Assembly: GCF_000005505.3 (NCBI RefSeq)
Contig: NC_016133.3
Coordinates: forward strand, 15,810,001-15,874,000
Direction of reading: 5' to 3'
From: Brachypodium distachyon
Lineage: Eukaryota; Streptophyta; Magnoliopsida; Poales; Poaceae
DNA length: 64,000 nt
The notes beneath the pieces were generated by a model. It saw nothing but the letters and a program-made list of their open reading frames with translations. It made no database searches and was not told the DNA's origin. Both the position numbers and the translations under genes were made by a program. Positions 1 to 10,667 of the stretch are shown here, piece after piece (the stretch's first letter is position 1; each line of letters begins with the position of its first letter).

Positions 1-229
1 ATGTGTAAGGAGGGCTTTAAGCGGAAATTTGAGGAGGGGCAAGAATGGCATGTGATCCAGAGTTCCAAACCTGTCTCGTTGATGTTTTTGATGGGAATAG
101 AAGGAACCCGGAATCAAAGCTCAACAAACCGGTTTTGGTCCAAAGCTGTTAGAATAATTAATTTCTTATCTGGACTCAAAGCTGGCGGCTCGAAGACACC
201 AAACAGCCAACTCGCTTTCACTCTCACCA
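1..229. repeat. Tandem-array unit, copy 0 (3' part only)
   Basis: This is the tail of a degenerate non-coding unit that recurs at about 4345-5090, 6500-6620 plus 10790-11265, and 16600-17085. Shared landmarks in order are a 'ggcatgtgat...cagagttc' block, 'gatgttt...gatgggaatag', 'ccggaatcaaag', 'ttagtttcttatcc', and finally 'caactc(a/g)ctttcactctcac'. The copy is cut by the insertion that begins near 230. The ATG-initiated reading frame at 1-300 runs straight across the insertion boundary, so I do not call it a gene. Confidence 0.7.
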
Positions 230-349
230 GTTTTAAAAATAAAACGCCGAATCTTATTTGTGACCGTGCACTCGCTTGTCACACGTGGTGCGCACCGTGA
301 GCTCCGTCCGATCAAATCGTGGGGTTGTTTCTCTCCCTGAGCATTTACT

Positions 350-1040
350 CTTTCAAATTTTAGTCCGTTCTGATTTTTCCTTCCGTCCCTCTCTCTCACC
401 TCCTTATCTCTTCTGTTCTGGATTTTCTCCTCCATGGACCTCTCTTGCCTGATGTGCCCTTGCCGCCGCCGGCTGGCCCCCGCCTCCATCCCGTGAAGGC
501 CTCCGCCGCCAACTCCCTCCTCCTCATGAGCCGCCGCCGCCACCTTCCTCCTCCGCGTGAGCCGCCGCTACCTCCGCGAACCAAGGCCGCACCCTCCTCC
601 GTGAGAGCCACGGCCGCCTCCCGCCGCGAACCGAGGCCGCCTCGCTCCTCTGGGTGAGCCGCGGCCGCCTCCCTTCGTGAACCTAGGCCGCCGCTCTCCT
701 CCGCGAGATCCACCATCGTCGTCGACCCTGCGACAGCGGTGACGAGCTGCTGCATCTCTGCAAGGTGGCCAGGCCCCCACGACGGTTCTCGTCCTGTGCC
801 CGGCGCTCCGGGTGCTCGTCTTGAGTGCCAGCTCGCTCTCTGGCGAGTCCGTCCCTGCGAGCTCCGGCACTGACGAGTCTTTCTTCCTGACGATCGAGGT
901 GCTGGACGTCTCCCCCCAACGGCCCAACGGGTTCATCGGCTGGCACCCTTCGTTCCCGAGCCAAGCCAGACGCTGCTTGATGCCTCCAGAAGCATCGACG
1001 CCGCGCTCTGGTCCTCTACCCGTAGTGACAACTTTGAGTT
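350..1040. other. GC-rich, proline/arginine-coding low-complexity stretch
   Basis: Repeats of a motif like ccgccgcgaacc(g/a)aggccgc at about 540-700 give open frames in several phases and on both strands. No known domain appears in any frame. It resembles a grass gene 5' region or first exon caught inside the insertion. An ATG at 434 opens only about 20 codons. I do not assign a coding strand. Confidence 0.3.
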
Positions 1041-1084
1041 AAGAATGTCTTCCATGAAGAGATCGTCTTATTTTCTCGGATGTA

Positions 1085-1260
1085 AATTCCAGGTTAAGAG
1101 TTACTTTTAGGTTTCACTGGATGTAGTTTCAACATATGCCAATTACTTATATGAGTTCTCTAGATGTAGTTTTTATCTTAAGAGTTCTTTCATGAGTTCA
1201 CTGGATGTTGTTTTAATCTTAAGAGTTACTTTCATGATTTTTTAGATGTAGTTATGTAAG
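1085..1260. repeat. Degenerate direct repeats, about 50-60 bp period
   Basis: The words 'cttaagagttact/c', 'catgagttcactgg' and 'gatgtagtt' recur about four times in the same order with substitutions. Isolated copies of 'ggatgtaa' and 'agatgtaa' continue to about 1760. This is minisatellite-like structure inside the 230-3313 insertion. Confidence 0.5.
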
Positions 1261-3060
1261 TACCAATGAAATGGGATCTAACTGGGGTTGCTATATATGG
1301 AGCAGCTTGGTCATAAGGTCTGAATTGTTTCTTTTGTTTTGGATATGAGCTACTATTTTTGTTGGATCTGAAATGGCATGCTTAAGTTACTTGGTTGTAA
1401 CTCCACTTACAAGTATGATTTGTACTTGTGACAAAATTTTAAGCCAATTGATTTAGTTACTTCCTTACACATAGTTACTTTCAGCTGCTAGATCTAGATG
1501 TAATTATGTGCTTGTCGGGAACTAACTACTCCTTTAGTCGTCTTGTCCAATAGAAGTTACTTTTGCAAGCACAATTGTGAATAACTCTGCATCTACTAGA
1601 GAGTTAGTGCAATGGTCTTAGATGAAAATTATACTTTGCCAAGTGGTTAGGTTTAGCAAATGGGTTTGGTCATCACTATTGGATGTAAATTTGTATTGCA
1701 CTAGATGTAACTATAAATTATATTAGCGTTATGAGGACTATATTATCACAGGATGTAAGAAACTAACTTAAGTATTTCCAATAGTTTTAGATTTAACTAT
1801 GAATTATGATGATGCTGAAAGGTATTATCAGTACTTCAGCACCAAGTATATATTGCATGCTCAAACACCATCAACATTTTTCGAGAAATGACAAAGCAAC
1901 CGTCAAATCCATGGTGCTGCCCTTCTCATCCTAAACGAACTTCTTCCTGGTCCTATAAAGCATGGATCTGTCTGCTGTCAGATCTCATCTCTCCCATATT
2001 ATGTGAGGTGAGATGCAATGTTAAAAGGTACTAGGTGTAACTAGGTTCTCTATTTATGCTGCTGTGAACTATATTAGGTTGTTGTGTATGAATTTTCCCT
2101 TGTTCCTGAAGTTTTTTAATGCTATTGCTACATTTTTGGTTCAGCTCAAGCTTGGGTCATGTCTGTATCTAGATGTCAATGTGAAGTGGGTTGATCAAGT
2201 TTTGGAGGACGTTGATATGTTACTCCAACGATGTAGTTTTCCTTTACCACAAAGCAAGTTTCTAGGTAGTATGCATTCGGTCATGTCATTCATTAAAGCT
2301 AAAGCTATTCATAGGTTATTTTTGTGTACAGAATTTCTATAGGCTTCAGCTTGTGGTTCCTAATTAGGTATGATGATACACGTAGCATGTACCATTGTTC
2401 TCCTTGCAAAGTAATTCTCTGCCATAGTTGTGAGTTTTTTTAGTACATTGTTCAATAATTTCCACTGGATAGGAGTAACCTTCATCTTGTATACCCTCAG
2501 TTTGCACAAAAAATAGTTAAGGTAGAACCAATCTGACCGAAACTCAGATACATGTCTGTACATGACAAAACAAATTTCATCCATCTTAGGCACTTTACCT
2601 TGAAGTTAGACAACAAGTTTCTTCCCTACTAGTGTTGCTTTCGAATGGTTGCAATTTTTTCCCAATATTCTACATCCTGCCAGTTGCTGCTCTAATTTTC
2701 TATTGTTCTTATTTTGTTAACAGGGTGGATGGAAGGGGGTTTTGCATCCATTGAGGTTACTTCCAGACAGGACAGTTACTGCAATGAAGAGAACAAATTT
2801 CTGCTCTTCTTGGGTTTGTGGAATGTGTGCCTCATTGGTTAAAGAGTTGGCAGGACAAGCTTTTTCCCCTTCCAAGTGGAAGATTTTTGTTTGTCTATAT
2901 AGACCAGTGGATGCAATTATGTTTTCAGTACTTTCTTGGATTTACAGAATTATTTTGAAGCCAACAACAAATTTTCTAACACACGTATTGTTTAGTTCTC
3001 TTCTCAATTTAAATCTGATGTATACTGTAAATATCATATGAGTTATACTCCATAGTTGTT
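1260..3060. other. AT-rich interior of the insertion, no gene recognised
   Basis: Short open frames occur at 2064-2342 and 2742-3041 (+). Neither has a recognisable domain. An acceptor-like 'ttaacag' at about 2718-2724 precedes the second, so it could be a captured last exon, but I cannot identify a source gene. Confidence 0.3.
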
Positions 3061-3268
3061 TTTCACATTTTTTATTACAATGGTGTTGCTGCCGCAGGGT
3101 CACGTACAGGGAACGAGATGGGAGATGAAGGGTGACTGCGTGAGCTCTTTCACGCGGAGCCGCGGAGGGAACGGAAGAACGGACCGTGGCCTCCTCACGT
3201 CGACGTGTCAGAACGTGGAACAGAGAGCTTTCCTATTTTGGACCGTCGGATGTGAGTACCGCATAAGA

Positions 3269-3294
3269 CTAGGGAGTGCGCGCGCACTCCCTAG
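3269..3294. repeat. Perfect 26-bp palindrome
   Basis: The two 13-base halves, ctagggagtgcgc and gcgcactccctag, are exact reverse complements with no spacer. It lies about 20 bp from the right edge of the 230-3313 insertion, so it may be part of that element's terminal or subterminal structure. Confidence 0.85.
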
Positions 3295-3313
3295 ACGGTC
3301 CCAAAATAAAATT

Positions 3314-5090
3314 CTCTCATCACTGCAAAAAGAGCGAGGGTGCGGGGCCGGGGGAGACTCCGCTCCGTTCCTCTCGGCAGCGGCAACATCAGCCAGCGGG
3401 AGATCGTCGCCGCCATTCTTCGGGTGCTGCTCCAACCGAATCGAGCTAGCTGCTCTAGCTCCTGCTACTCCATGTGTCATCCTGGTCTGGTCTGCCTGGT
3501 AGGGATCCCCAACCCCAGCTAGATCAATGTTCTTGTTCGTTGTAACCATTGCCGAGTTATGCCCGCGATACAGTGCAATTTTTTTCCTAAAACAACCCTG
3601 GTCAGGTACTGCACAAGTTTGAAACCTTCTAGAGCTAGCTTAGGCGACTTGCTCTGCAGTTGCCAAAGGAACTAGCAGGCTGTAATGAAGCTAAACTCTG
3701 AATTTAGTTTTCTGCACATGAATTGCACCAGTCCGACTCACAGCGTATGTAGCTTAGACACAATAATAATCAATACACTCAGCGAAGTTTTGTCAAGTGG
3801 AGCATGAATAGACCGTGCATGTACACTTCGGCCATGATACTGTCCAGTGATTACTTGATTGCTTTTGCAGGTATTACGGGAACATTTAGCAAATGTAATG
3901 ATCACTCGCACTCGATAAGACCATGCAAGTCCGCCACCCGCATTTACAACTAGATATTGATTCCCACATGCCTCCTTTTTCCAATATATGTTGCCACATG
4001 AACAACCCAGCTAGATAATGTGTTTTCTCCGCCCACAAGTTGGCAACGTACCATTTCTGGGAAAAGAAATAATCATTGCAGTCCACTCTTGTTAATGGAG
4101 TTATATAGAAATGAATGACCTGAATTTTGGCATCTGACTATACCACATGATCCACATATGCCTGCCCACCTAAGAGAGTACTGGGCTTGCATATATATAG
4201 TACTCCCTATTTTGGGGTAGTAATGCATGTATATCATTAACCTGCCGCAAGCACAAAACTTTGGTAAAACTTTCTTAGGGCTGGCATGCTAACTTGCTGC
4301 AAATCTAGGTACATAAATAGTCACATGTCTAGTATAAATCAGTGTCTGGATGTAAGAGCTTTAAGCAGAAATTGAGGAGAGAGGGCAGTACTCCGTAGAA
4401 TGGCATGTGATATCCAGAGTTCAAAACCTGTCTCGTGTTGATGTTTTTTTATGGAAATAGGAGGAATCCGGAATCAAAGTCCAAACCTGTTTGAACAATT
4501 AGTTTCTTATCCAGAATCAAAGCTAGCGGCTCCAAGACGCCATATGAGTTTCCATCCGAGGGCAAATGGCCAGAGGTGTGGGGAGAACCAGCTTGCCATT
4601 AGGCGCTCGCCACAAATGACATTGGCTAGGCGTCCACGACATACCTGACGTGTACACACTCCAACTACAACAACAGGCCTGTCCTGTACTTGATCCTAGA
4701 GACCTTGGGCTTGGTGGAGAGTTGTACGGTCGAGTTCTCCGACGACGGTCAGCATTTGAAGCAACCGTTCATAAGATCCGTCAGCTATATACAGAAGCAC
4801 GTGACCAAAGGAGACGTGGGACACGAAATACTTACGAAAATACAGGGGTTTTTCTTTGAGAGATTTTTTTTTCTTGCACACAATACTGAGTATTAAGAAA
4901 AATTGAGAGACAAAAAAAATACTAAAGTGAGGTCTAAAAGAAGGACGTGAAGCGGTTTGTTGGGCTCTTTAACCTTTAGGGACAAACTAGGAAAGACACA
5001 AGTGAAATCAAAAACGAAGAATGTGAAGTGGTTTGTTGGGCCCATTAGGGGACAACTGAGAAGGCCCAACCAACAGTCCAACTCATTTTC
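3314..5090. repeat. Tandem-array unit, copy A
   Basis: The most complete uninterrupted copy. In order it holds: a GC-rich leader (3320-3560, 'gcggcaacatcagccagcggga'-type block); a block with 'atcaatacactc...gaccgtgcatgtacacttcggcc' (3760-3870); 'tttgcaggt' followed by 'gaatgtaatgatcactcgcactc' (3865-3920); 'cacatatgcctgcccacct' (4150-4170); 'ttaacctgccgcaag' (4238-4252); the 'ccggaatcaaag' block (4468-4520); and 'tgttgggc...caactcattttcactctcacc' (5033-5090). No frame is conserved among copies, so the unit looks non-coding. Why it was amplified is unknown. Confidence 0.7.
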
Positions 5091-6691
5091 ACTCTCACCG
5101 CAAAAGAGAGCAAGGTTTACATAGACTCCGTCGCGTTCCTCTTGCCGGCGGCAGCATCAGCCAGCGGGAAATCACCGCTGGCATTCTTCGGGTCTATGGG
5201 ATCGCCACTCCAACCGAATCGAGGTAGCGCTCTAGTTCCATCCACACACCTCATATTAGCCTTTGATGGAACTCTTGCGAGTATTTTTCTGTAGTGTGAT
5301 TTAGTCTGTTCTGTCTTTGCTCGGAAATCTGTACACGAGACTCAGATTTCCATTGTTTCCATTAAGGTTGGTGCCATTGGAAATGATATTTTTTGAGGGA
5401 AGATTGGAAATGATATTCAAGCACAAGCTTGGGGAATTAATGTATGCAAGACCCAGATTCCAACCATTCCGTGCAAGATTGTGTTTTATTTGCCCACAAA
5501 GCTTCATCATCGAGCATTTTGTGTTCAGCTGAAAAGAATTATTGCACATGCTTTTTGCTTCCCTTGCATGGGATTACTTGTTGTACCTTTGATACACTAG
5601 TAATCAATACACTTGGTGAATTTTAATGGGCGTGACTATATCTCAGTCCACTGTTTCTTAATCAAAAGGATTAAATTTCAGTCGATCGTGTCATAACCAT
5701 TGGATTAATATATGGATACCATTTTACTCTCCGTTTTCAATTTTTAGTCTCGAATCTTAAAACACAGACCATATCTAATGGCTGATAAATCGACTTATCT
5801 CTAACTAAAAATTAGTCGACTTAGATATAGCAAAACCGAATTTTAATTTGCCGAGGGAAACATGCATAGACTGTACATGTACACTTCAGCCATGATATTA
5901 TCCGTTGATTACTTCATTGTCTTCTGCAGGTGCTATGATAACAGTTGGCGAATGTAATAATCACTCGCACTCATTGAGACAATGCCCATTTACAACTAGA
6001 TGTTGAATCCCACATGCCTCCTTTTCCCAGTATATGTTGCCACATGAACATCCTAGCTAGATAGTGTGTGTTTCTTATTTCTCCATATCAATTACTATGT
6101 GGTTGTATCGCTTCATTTCCAGAAAAAGAAAATATAAACATCGCACTCTACTCTTGTTGTTAATGGAGTTATATAGAAACGAACCACTGGAATTTTGGCA
6201 TCTGCCTACGATATGATCCACATATGCCTGCCCATCTACCAGAGTACCTCTTTTTGTGTCATAAATTAATGTTTGCATATCATTAACCAGCTGCCGCAAG
6301 TACAAACTTTGGACAAAATTTTCTGGGGCCCGACATGCTTAATTGCTGCATATATACCTAGATACATAAATAGGCTTTGTGTCGGCCTGATTTCTACACC
6401 ATACCTTGGCAAGAAGTCGATCCCCATTTTCTTGATGCATATATGTACGTATATACCATGATGTACAATGCCAAGAACTTTGATCAGGAGATCGGGGGTA
6501 GTCATCAAAATGACATGCGATCCAACCCTTGTCTTGGTCGATGTTTTGATGGGAATAGGAAGCATCCGGAATCAAAGCTGAAGTGCTGAACACATTCATT
6601 TCGGTCCAAATCTGTTAGTGTAGCAGCTAGCTCCAATGGAAGACCAGAAGCATACAAATTCCAGGACTTATTTCCCCCCCGGGAATCTGAG
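5091..6691. repeat. Tandem-array unit, copy B (left part)
   Basis: The same landmarks as copy A recur: leader 5095-5240, 'tgcgagta...gtgtgatt(t/c)agt(c/t)tgtt' 5275-5310, 'gtacacttcagcc' about 5876, 'tctgcaggt' about 5925, 'gaatgtaataatcactcgcactc' about 5949, 'cacatatgcctgcccatct' about 6220, and 'gggaataggaagcatccggaatcaaag' about 6551. It is split near 6620-6693 by the mariner-like insertion and resumes at 10788. A local duplication of 'agaagcatacaaatt' (about 6647 and 6720) lies at the insertion edge. Confidence 0.7.
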
Positions 6692-7262
6692 TACTCCCTT
6701 CATCCAAGAACAAGAATAGAAGCATACAAATTCTAGGACTCAACCTTACACCTAAGGTTCAAGCTGGGTGATTTGACACGACATAGTATAGTAGCTTGAA
6801 GCCTTCGATGACAGCAGCAAACAAGATTAAGATACTAGAGTTATGTGTCTCGATGCTTGACGATGATGGGTTGACAACTCCTTGCCCTTTCTTCAAGAAA
6901 ATGGACAATATCGTCCACATCGATGAAAAGTGGTTCTACATGACCCGGGTAAACAATAACTACTATTTACTTCCCGATGAACCTCGACCATTGCGCACAG
7001 TGCAGAATAAGAACAGCATTGGGAAAGTTATGTTTTTGACGACTGTGGCGAAGCCAAGATTTGGTGAAGGTGGAGAGGTCACATTCGATGGAAAGATAGG
7101 CACCTGGGTCTTTGTCCAAGAGACGCCAGCTAAAAATAATTCCAAACACAGAGATAAGGGGACACTTGAACTGAAATCAGTCAATGTTATGATGTCATGA
7201 GAGTGTACATTTGCAAGAAGGTCATTCCAGCGATCCAGGATCGGTGGCCAGATGAGGGTGTA

Positions 7263-8270
7263 TGTCGCACCAGTGGCACCCGGGGTACCACCGCTGCGCG
7301 ACGCGTGGGCCCCGTTCCCGAGTCCCCGGGAAGGTTTCACCCCGAGGAGCGTCTATGAGCAGCCCGGCAAGCTACCATCCCGGAAGGGGCTAGCGGGGCT
7401 TCAGGGAATATTTCCACCTGGGCGCCTCCCGGGAAGCTGCTTCCTGGGGGGGGGGGGGGGTGTTCCCGGGTGTGTTGGGCCCAGGCACTTCCCGAGGTCG
7501 ACTTGCCGGGGCAGGGGGTTCCCGGGCGCATGCCCCTGCCTCAGGCGCGGGGCCCAGTAGCCAGATCAACAGCGCCACGAGGACGCGTGGCGGGCGTGGG
7601 ATGCACGGTCCCACCAGGGCAAGAAGCAAGGCGCACGGCTCAGTAAATGAGCCGACCGACGGGTCGTTACCCGTCCGATCAAAGAAACAGTAGCTGTCCA
7701 ATCCTACCCTAGAGGTTCTAGACCCCTAGCGGCGGAGGTGGCATCCATGCGCGCCACCAGCTCACCGGGAAGAGTTGTATGCCTCCCCGCCCGACACTTG
7801 TAGCTCATGCACCGTGGCACCTGTGGCATCCCCTTGAGTATAAAAGGAGAACCCTCGCCAACGGTCAAAGGGGCTGGGCAGAAGATTGGTTGGCTCCAGT
7901 AGACTGTGGGGCTGAGTTCGACCAGCTTATGGTTAACTTCCAGCACCAGCAAAGAGTAGTAAGGAGTACCTAGCCAGTGAGAGAAAACCCGGGAACTTGC
8001 CCGGCAACTTGTAAAAACCCGATTCTAAACTAATACCAGCCCAGACAAGCAGGACGTAGGGTTTTACACCTCTGGGTGGCCCGAATCTGGGTAAAAACGT
8101 GCGTGTGTTTGTTCTTGAATTAGCGCGCACCTCTAGCATTGCATCTCGCCGGTCCTGCAGGGCCCCTTCGGCCGTACCGGCGACCGCCAGGGCGAACCCC
8201 GACGCCCCTACCGAACCTAAAAGGGGGCCATGGCTGCACGCCCCCGGTGTCGGAGCACCGTGCGACGACA
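7263..8270 (+). mobile_element. Solo LTR (Gypsy-like) inside the MLE transposase
   Basis: It begins tgtcgcacc and ends cgacgaca. It is flanked by gtgta (7258-7262) and gtgtt (8271-8275), a 5-bp duplication with one difference. The transposase frame is intact across the empty site. The LTR has a TATA box (7839) and a GC-rich U3. Its late region 'acaagcaggacgtagggttttacacctctgggtggcccgaa' type sequence (8046-8090) is typical of several grass Gypsy LTR families. No internal retroelement sequence remains, so it is a recombination product. Confidence 0.85.
7839..7846 (+). promoter_or_regulatory. TATA box of the solo LTR
   Basis: TATAAAAG sits about 575 bp into the LTR, where the U3/R boundary would be expected. 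It marks a plausible plus-strand promoter inside the dead transposase. Confidence 0.6.
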
Positions 8271-8649
8271 GTGTTGGAAGAACAATCCTCATGCAACCAG
8301 ATAACGCTAAACCTCATCTCCTCCCTACTGATGATGCTTTTCGACAGGTCGTGGACGAGACTGATTTGGACATTAAGTTGATACAACAGCCTCCAAACAG
8401 TCCGGACATGAATGTCCTCGACCTGTGCTTCTTCAGGTCCCTACAGTCACTCACCGATAGCAGAGCACCGGCAAGTATCAAAGAACTAATAGAGGGTGTG
8501 GAGGAAGAATACAATAATGACGATTTCCAGAAGCTCGCTCGAAGCTTCATGACACTACTGCAATACCGTATGGTTGAGGCTATGAAAGTGGAAGAAGGAA
8601 TAGGTTATGACCCCCCGCACAAGCATAAGGAGCGCGCAGAAGGGAATTA

Positions 8650-9870
8650 GCTACCATTTATCACGGCAGATTTACTAACAAAAACCAAATCACTTATAGA
8701 AGGAGAGGTTGAAAAAGAAAATGTGAGGTTGAGAAAGGAGGAGAATGATATTACCATGTGTATGATAGTACTTGTGTACTAGACAATTTTAGCGTATCTC
8801 TACATAAATTATAATTTTACTGAATTTTATTTAAAAACATATTGCAACACTTGATTTGTTTATCAGCTCAATAAGCCATAAATTTCCCAAGGAGAAGGTA
8901 AAACTAACCTGCAAACATTTGCCCATACTTCATCATCTATATGACTCGAAAAGAATGTCATTTCCTCCATACAAGAGACCGTGAAACACAATTTGCAGAT
9001 TAGGTTCTGATTTCAATCCCACTGCAGACAAACAAATAATCTAAATTTGGCAGTAACATTTTACTGAAACTGCAATCTTTCTACTCCCAGAACAGGCCTA
9101 ATCTGTGGAACTAATCTTTCTGATTATTCTAATATGGTCATCCTACATGAATAATTATTCATGATCTGTGGAACCAAACAGTTAGTATACAACTTACTCT
9201 GTTTAAGGACTAAACAAGATAATTGTAAACATACATTACTCTGTATACAGTTTACTCTGTTTAAGGACTAAACAGAGTACATGTACTATATAAATTATTT
9301 TATCCTAGGTAACAGAGCACAATTATATCCTTAGTGTAAACAGAGCATTACTCTGTATACAAGCTTACTCTGTTTAAGGACAAAACAGAACCAAACAGTT
9401 AGCATACATCACCAAACAGAGCACAATTAATCAACTAAATTTTACTCCAGTAAAGTGATGTCCATATTTCTAAAGCTCCAAGTTCTGGCCCTAAGTAACA
9501 CAGAGTTTTGATTTCAATAATAAGCCAAGTAATCTTACTAATTATTGATTAGGAGTATACTGCAAGTTCAGGCCTAGTAATCTTTCTGATTAGGAGTATG
9601 TAGATCTATGGAACATTCAGGCTAAAAGAGAATAGCAACAAACAGAGTAAGATGCCCGAGTTTTAGTTACTCTAGGTTATTTGCAAACAGAGTAAGTGGT
9701 CAGAGCATCACCAAACATAGCACAATTATTCAACTAAATCACCAAACAGAGCACAATTAGGAGTAGAACAGTCACTGGTTGCAAATTTAAAAACTTACGG
9801 TTGAGCACCTGAACTTGATTTAAAGATGGAAAAAGATGGAAAAACAACTGAATGGTTGAGCACCTGAACT
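8650..9870. other. AT-rich MLE interior with 'ctctgttt' repeats
   Basis: A degenerate motif of the form ttactctgtttaaggactaaacagag appears around 9196, 9248 and 9365, with many isolated 'aaacagagcac' words to 9755. A minus-strand segment at about 8905-9020 is bounded by acceptor- and donor-like sequences and could be a captured exon, but it carries stops in the frames I read and I cannot identify it. Confidence 0.35.
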
Positions 9871-10015
9871 CAATACCAGCTCCAACTGACAGATGTGCAT
9901 TTCCTCTGAATGTTTTGATGGCATCAGTGTTCCTCAGAACAATAATGAAGTCAGCTAACTCCCCTCCAGCGTGAAAGTTAAACCAGCTCCAACTGACAGA
10001 TGTACATTTCCACCA
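9868..10015 (-). pseudogene. Captured SYLF-domain exon fragment, partly duplicated
   Basis: The minus strand encodes GGELADFIIVLRNTDAI followed by KTFRGNAHLSVGAGI (about 9967 down to 9872). This matches my knowledge of the SYLF (Ysc84/DUF500) lipid-binding domain found in plant FYVE/RING-type proteins. The last part is present twice: a copy reading GNVHLSVGAGL lies just upstream (about 10012-9980) and is followed by unrelated residues and a stop. The element thus carries a fragment of a host gene with an internal duplication of about 35 bp. There is no continuous gene, start codon or neighbouring SYLF segment, so no function is expected. Identification is from motif memory, not a search. Confidence 0.6.
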
Positions 10016-10159
10016 AAAGTATGAGAATAATTTCATGTGTTATCAGCGTCTTAAACAAGCTTCTTTGCTGAAATTGACCATAATTTGCAGCAAATTGGAG
10101 CAGAAAAAAGATCCGTCGTGGTCGGGCTGGACGTCGTCATCCTGGTCACCCTCGAAGCT

Positions 10160-10640
10160 TGCAGGAGATGGGGAACGACGAGGAAGAGGGCCAGCCGGTC
10201 GCTGAGCTGCCTCAGCACGACCTACTGCTCAGTCTCCACCTGCCATGGAGGACAAAGGTAGAAGCTTTGTCCACCTCGTCGCACCGCAGCACCACGTCAC
10301 CAGCTCATCGCCTCACTCGTCCCCATGCCCACCAGATTGAATCCACCGGAGGTAGCCACCGAGCCACCTCGATCATCTGCTGCTGAACCGCCGGAGTACG
10401 CCGAGCCGCCCGAATTGCCGGCACATTTAGCAGCAGCGCGGCGCAGGCGCGAGCGAGGCGTGGTGGCCATCCGAATCAAGGGAGAGCAGTGCGGCGCAGG
10501 TGCGAGCGAGGCGTGGTGGCCGGCGTGGTGGCCGGCGCGGAGCGGCACGGCGACGGGCGAGGCGCGCGGAGCGGTACGGGGACGGGCGAGACGGGGGAGG
10601 AGAGGATGCTTGTCGGAGAAAACGAGAGGTTTATTTTCGC
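10160..10640. other. GC-rich gene-5'-like block
   Basis: It holds tandem words such as gcgagcgaggcgtggtggcc (about 10446 and 10500) and gcggcacggcgacgggcgag / gcggtacggggacgggcgag. Open frames exist in several phases and on both strands with Arg/Ala-rich low-complexity products. Read on the minus strand it resembles a grass 5' UTR or promoter, which would place it upstream of the SYLF fragment in the same orientation. That link is inference. Confidence 0.3.
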
Positions 10641-10667
10641 AAAAATCACCCCGCAAGTCCTTTCTGG

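Larger units (their letters stand above)
230..3313. mobile_element. 3.1 kb insertion, MULE-like by target-site duplication
   Basis: The tandem-array unit is interrupted between 229 and 3314. The flanks carry a 9-bp near-duplication: ctctcacca at 221-229 and ctctcatca at 3314-3322, 8 of 9 matching. This is the size expected for Mutator-like elements. The ends share only a weak inverted similarity (an A/T-rich start, then 'gaccgt' on both sides), so the terminal repeats are eroded. Inside, 350-1040 is GC-rich and gene-5'-like, 1040-3060 is AT-rich and intron-like, and 3060-3310 is GC-richer. No transposase is visible. It could be a gene-fragment-carrying (Pack-type) MULE. The class assignment is inference. 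Confidence 0.45.
6778..8648 (+). pseudogene. Mariner-like transposase, split and frameshifted
   Basis: The predicted product is a plant MLE transposase, the enzyme that moves MLE and Stowaway elements. The visible protein starts at about LKPSMTAANKIK (6778), so the N-terminal helix-turn-helix DNA-binding part is missing. The first catalytic Asp is in VHIDEKWFYM, followed by RTVQNKNSIGKVMFLT. A frameshift occurs near 7190, just after LELKSVNVMM. The reading frame is then cut at 7262 by a solo LTR and resumes at 8271 with ILMQPDNAKPH (second Asp) and PPNSPDMNVLDL (third Asp). The second-to-third spacing counts as 39 residues, the plant DD39D type. Skipping the LTR and one copy of its duplication keeps the frame. 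The copy is inactive but recognisable. The stop at 8648 may itself be premature. Confidence 0.9.

Noticed and set aside
1..300. 99-codon plus-strand frame starting at base 1
   Set aside because: It spans the border between an array copy and the 230-3313 insertion and is not conserved in the other array copies.
396..964. Long overlapping Arg/Gly-rich frames on the minus strand
   Set aside because: GC-rich low-complexity DNA is open in several frames at once; no domain, no start context, no conservation.
3056..3549. Frames on both strands over the array leader
   Set aside because: The same leader at 5095, 11266 and 17086 has different frames and stops, so no protein is conserved.
7446..7459. 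G-run (and similar runs at 13938 and 58784) as quadruplex elements
   Set aside because: Single homopolymer runs, probably slippage or assembly-sensitive; no multi-tract arrangement.
7252..8292. Several frames of 80-180 codons
   Set aside because: They lie in the solo LTR (7263-8270); the one at 8099-8650 merely runs from the LTR into the second transposase half.
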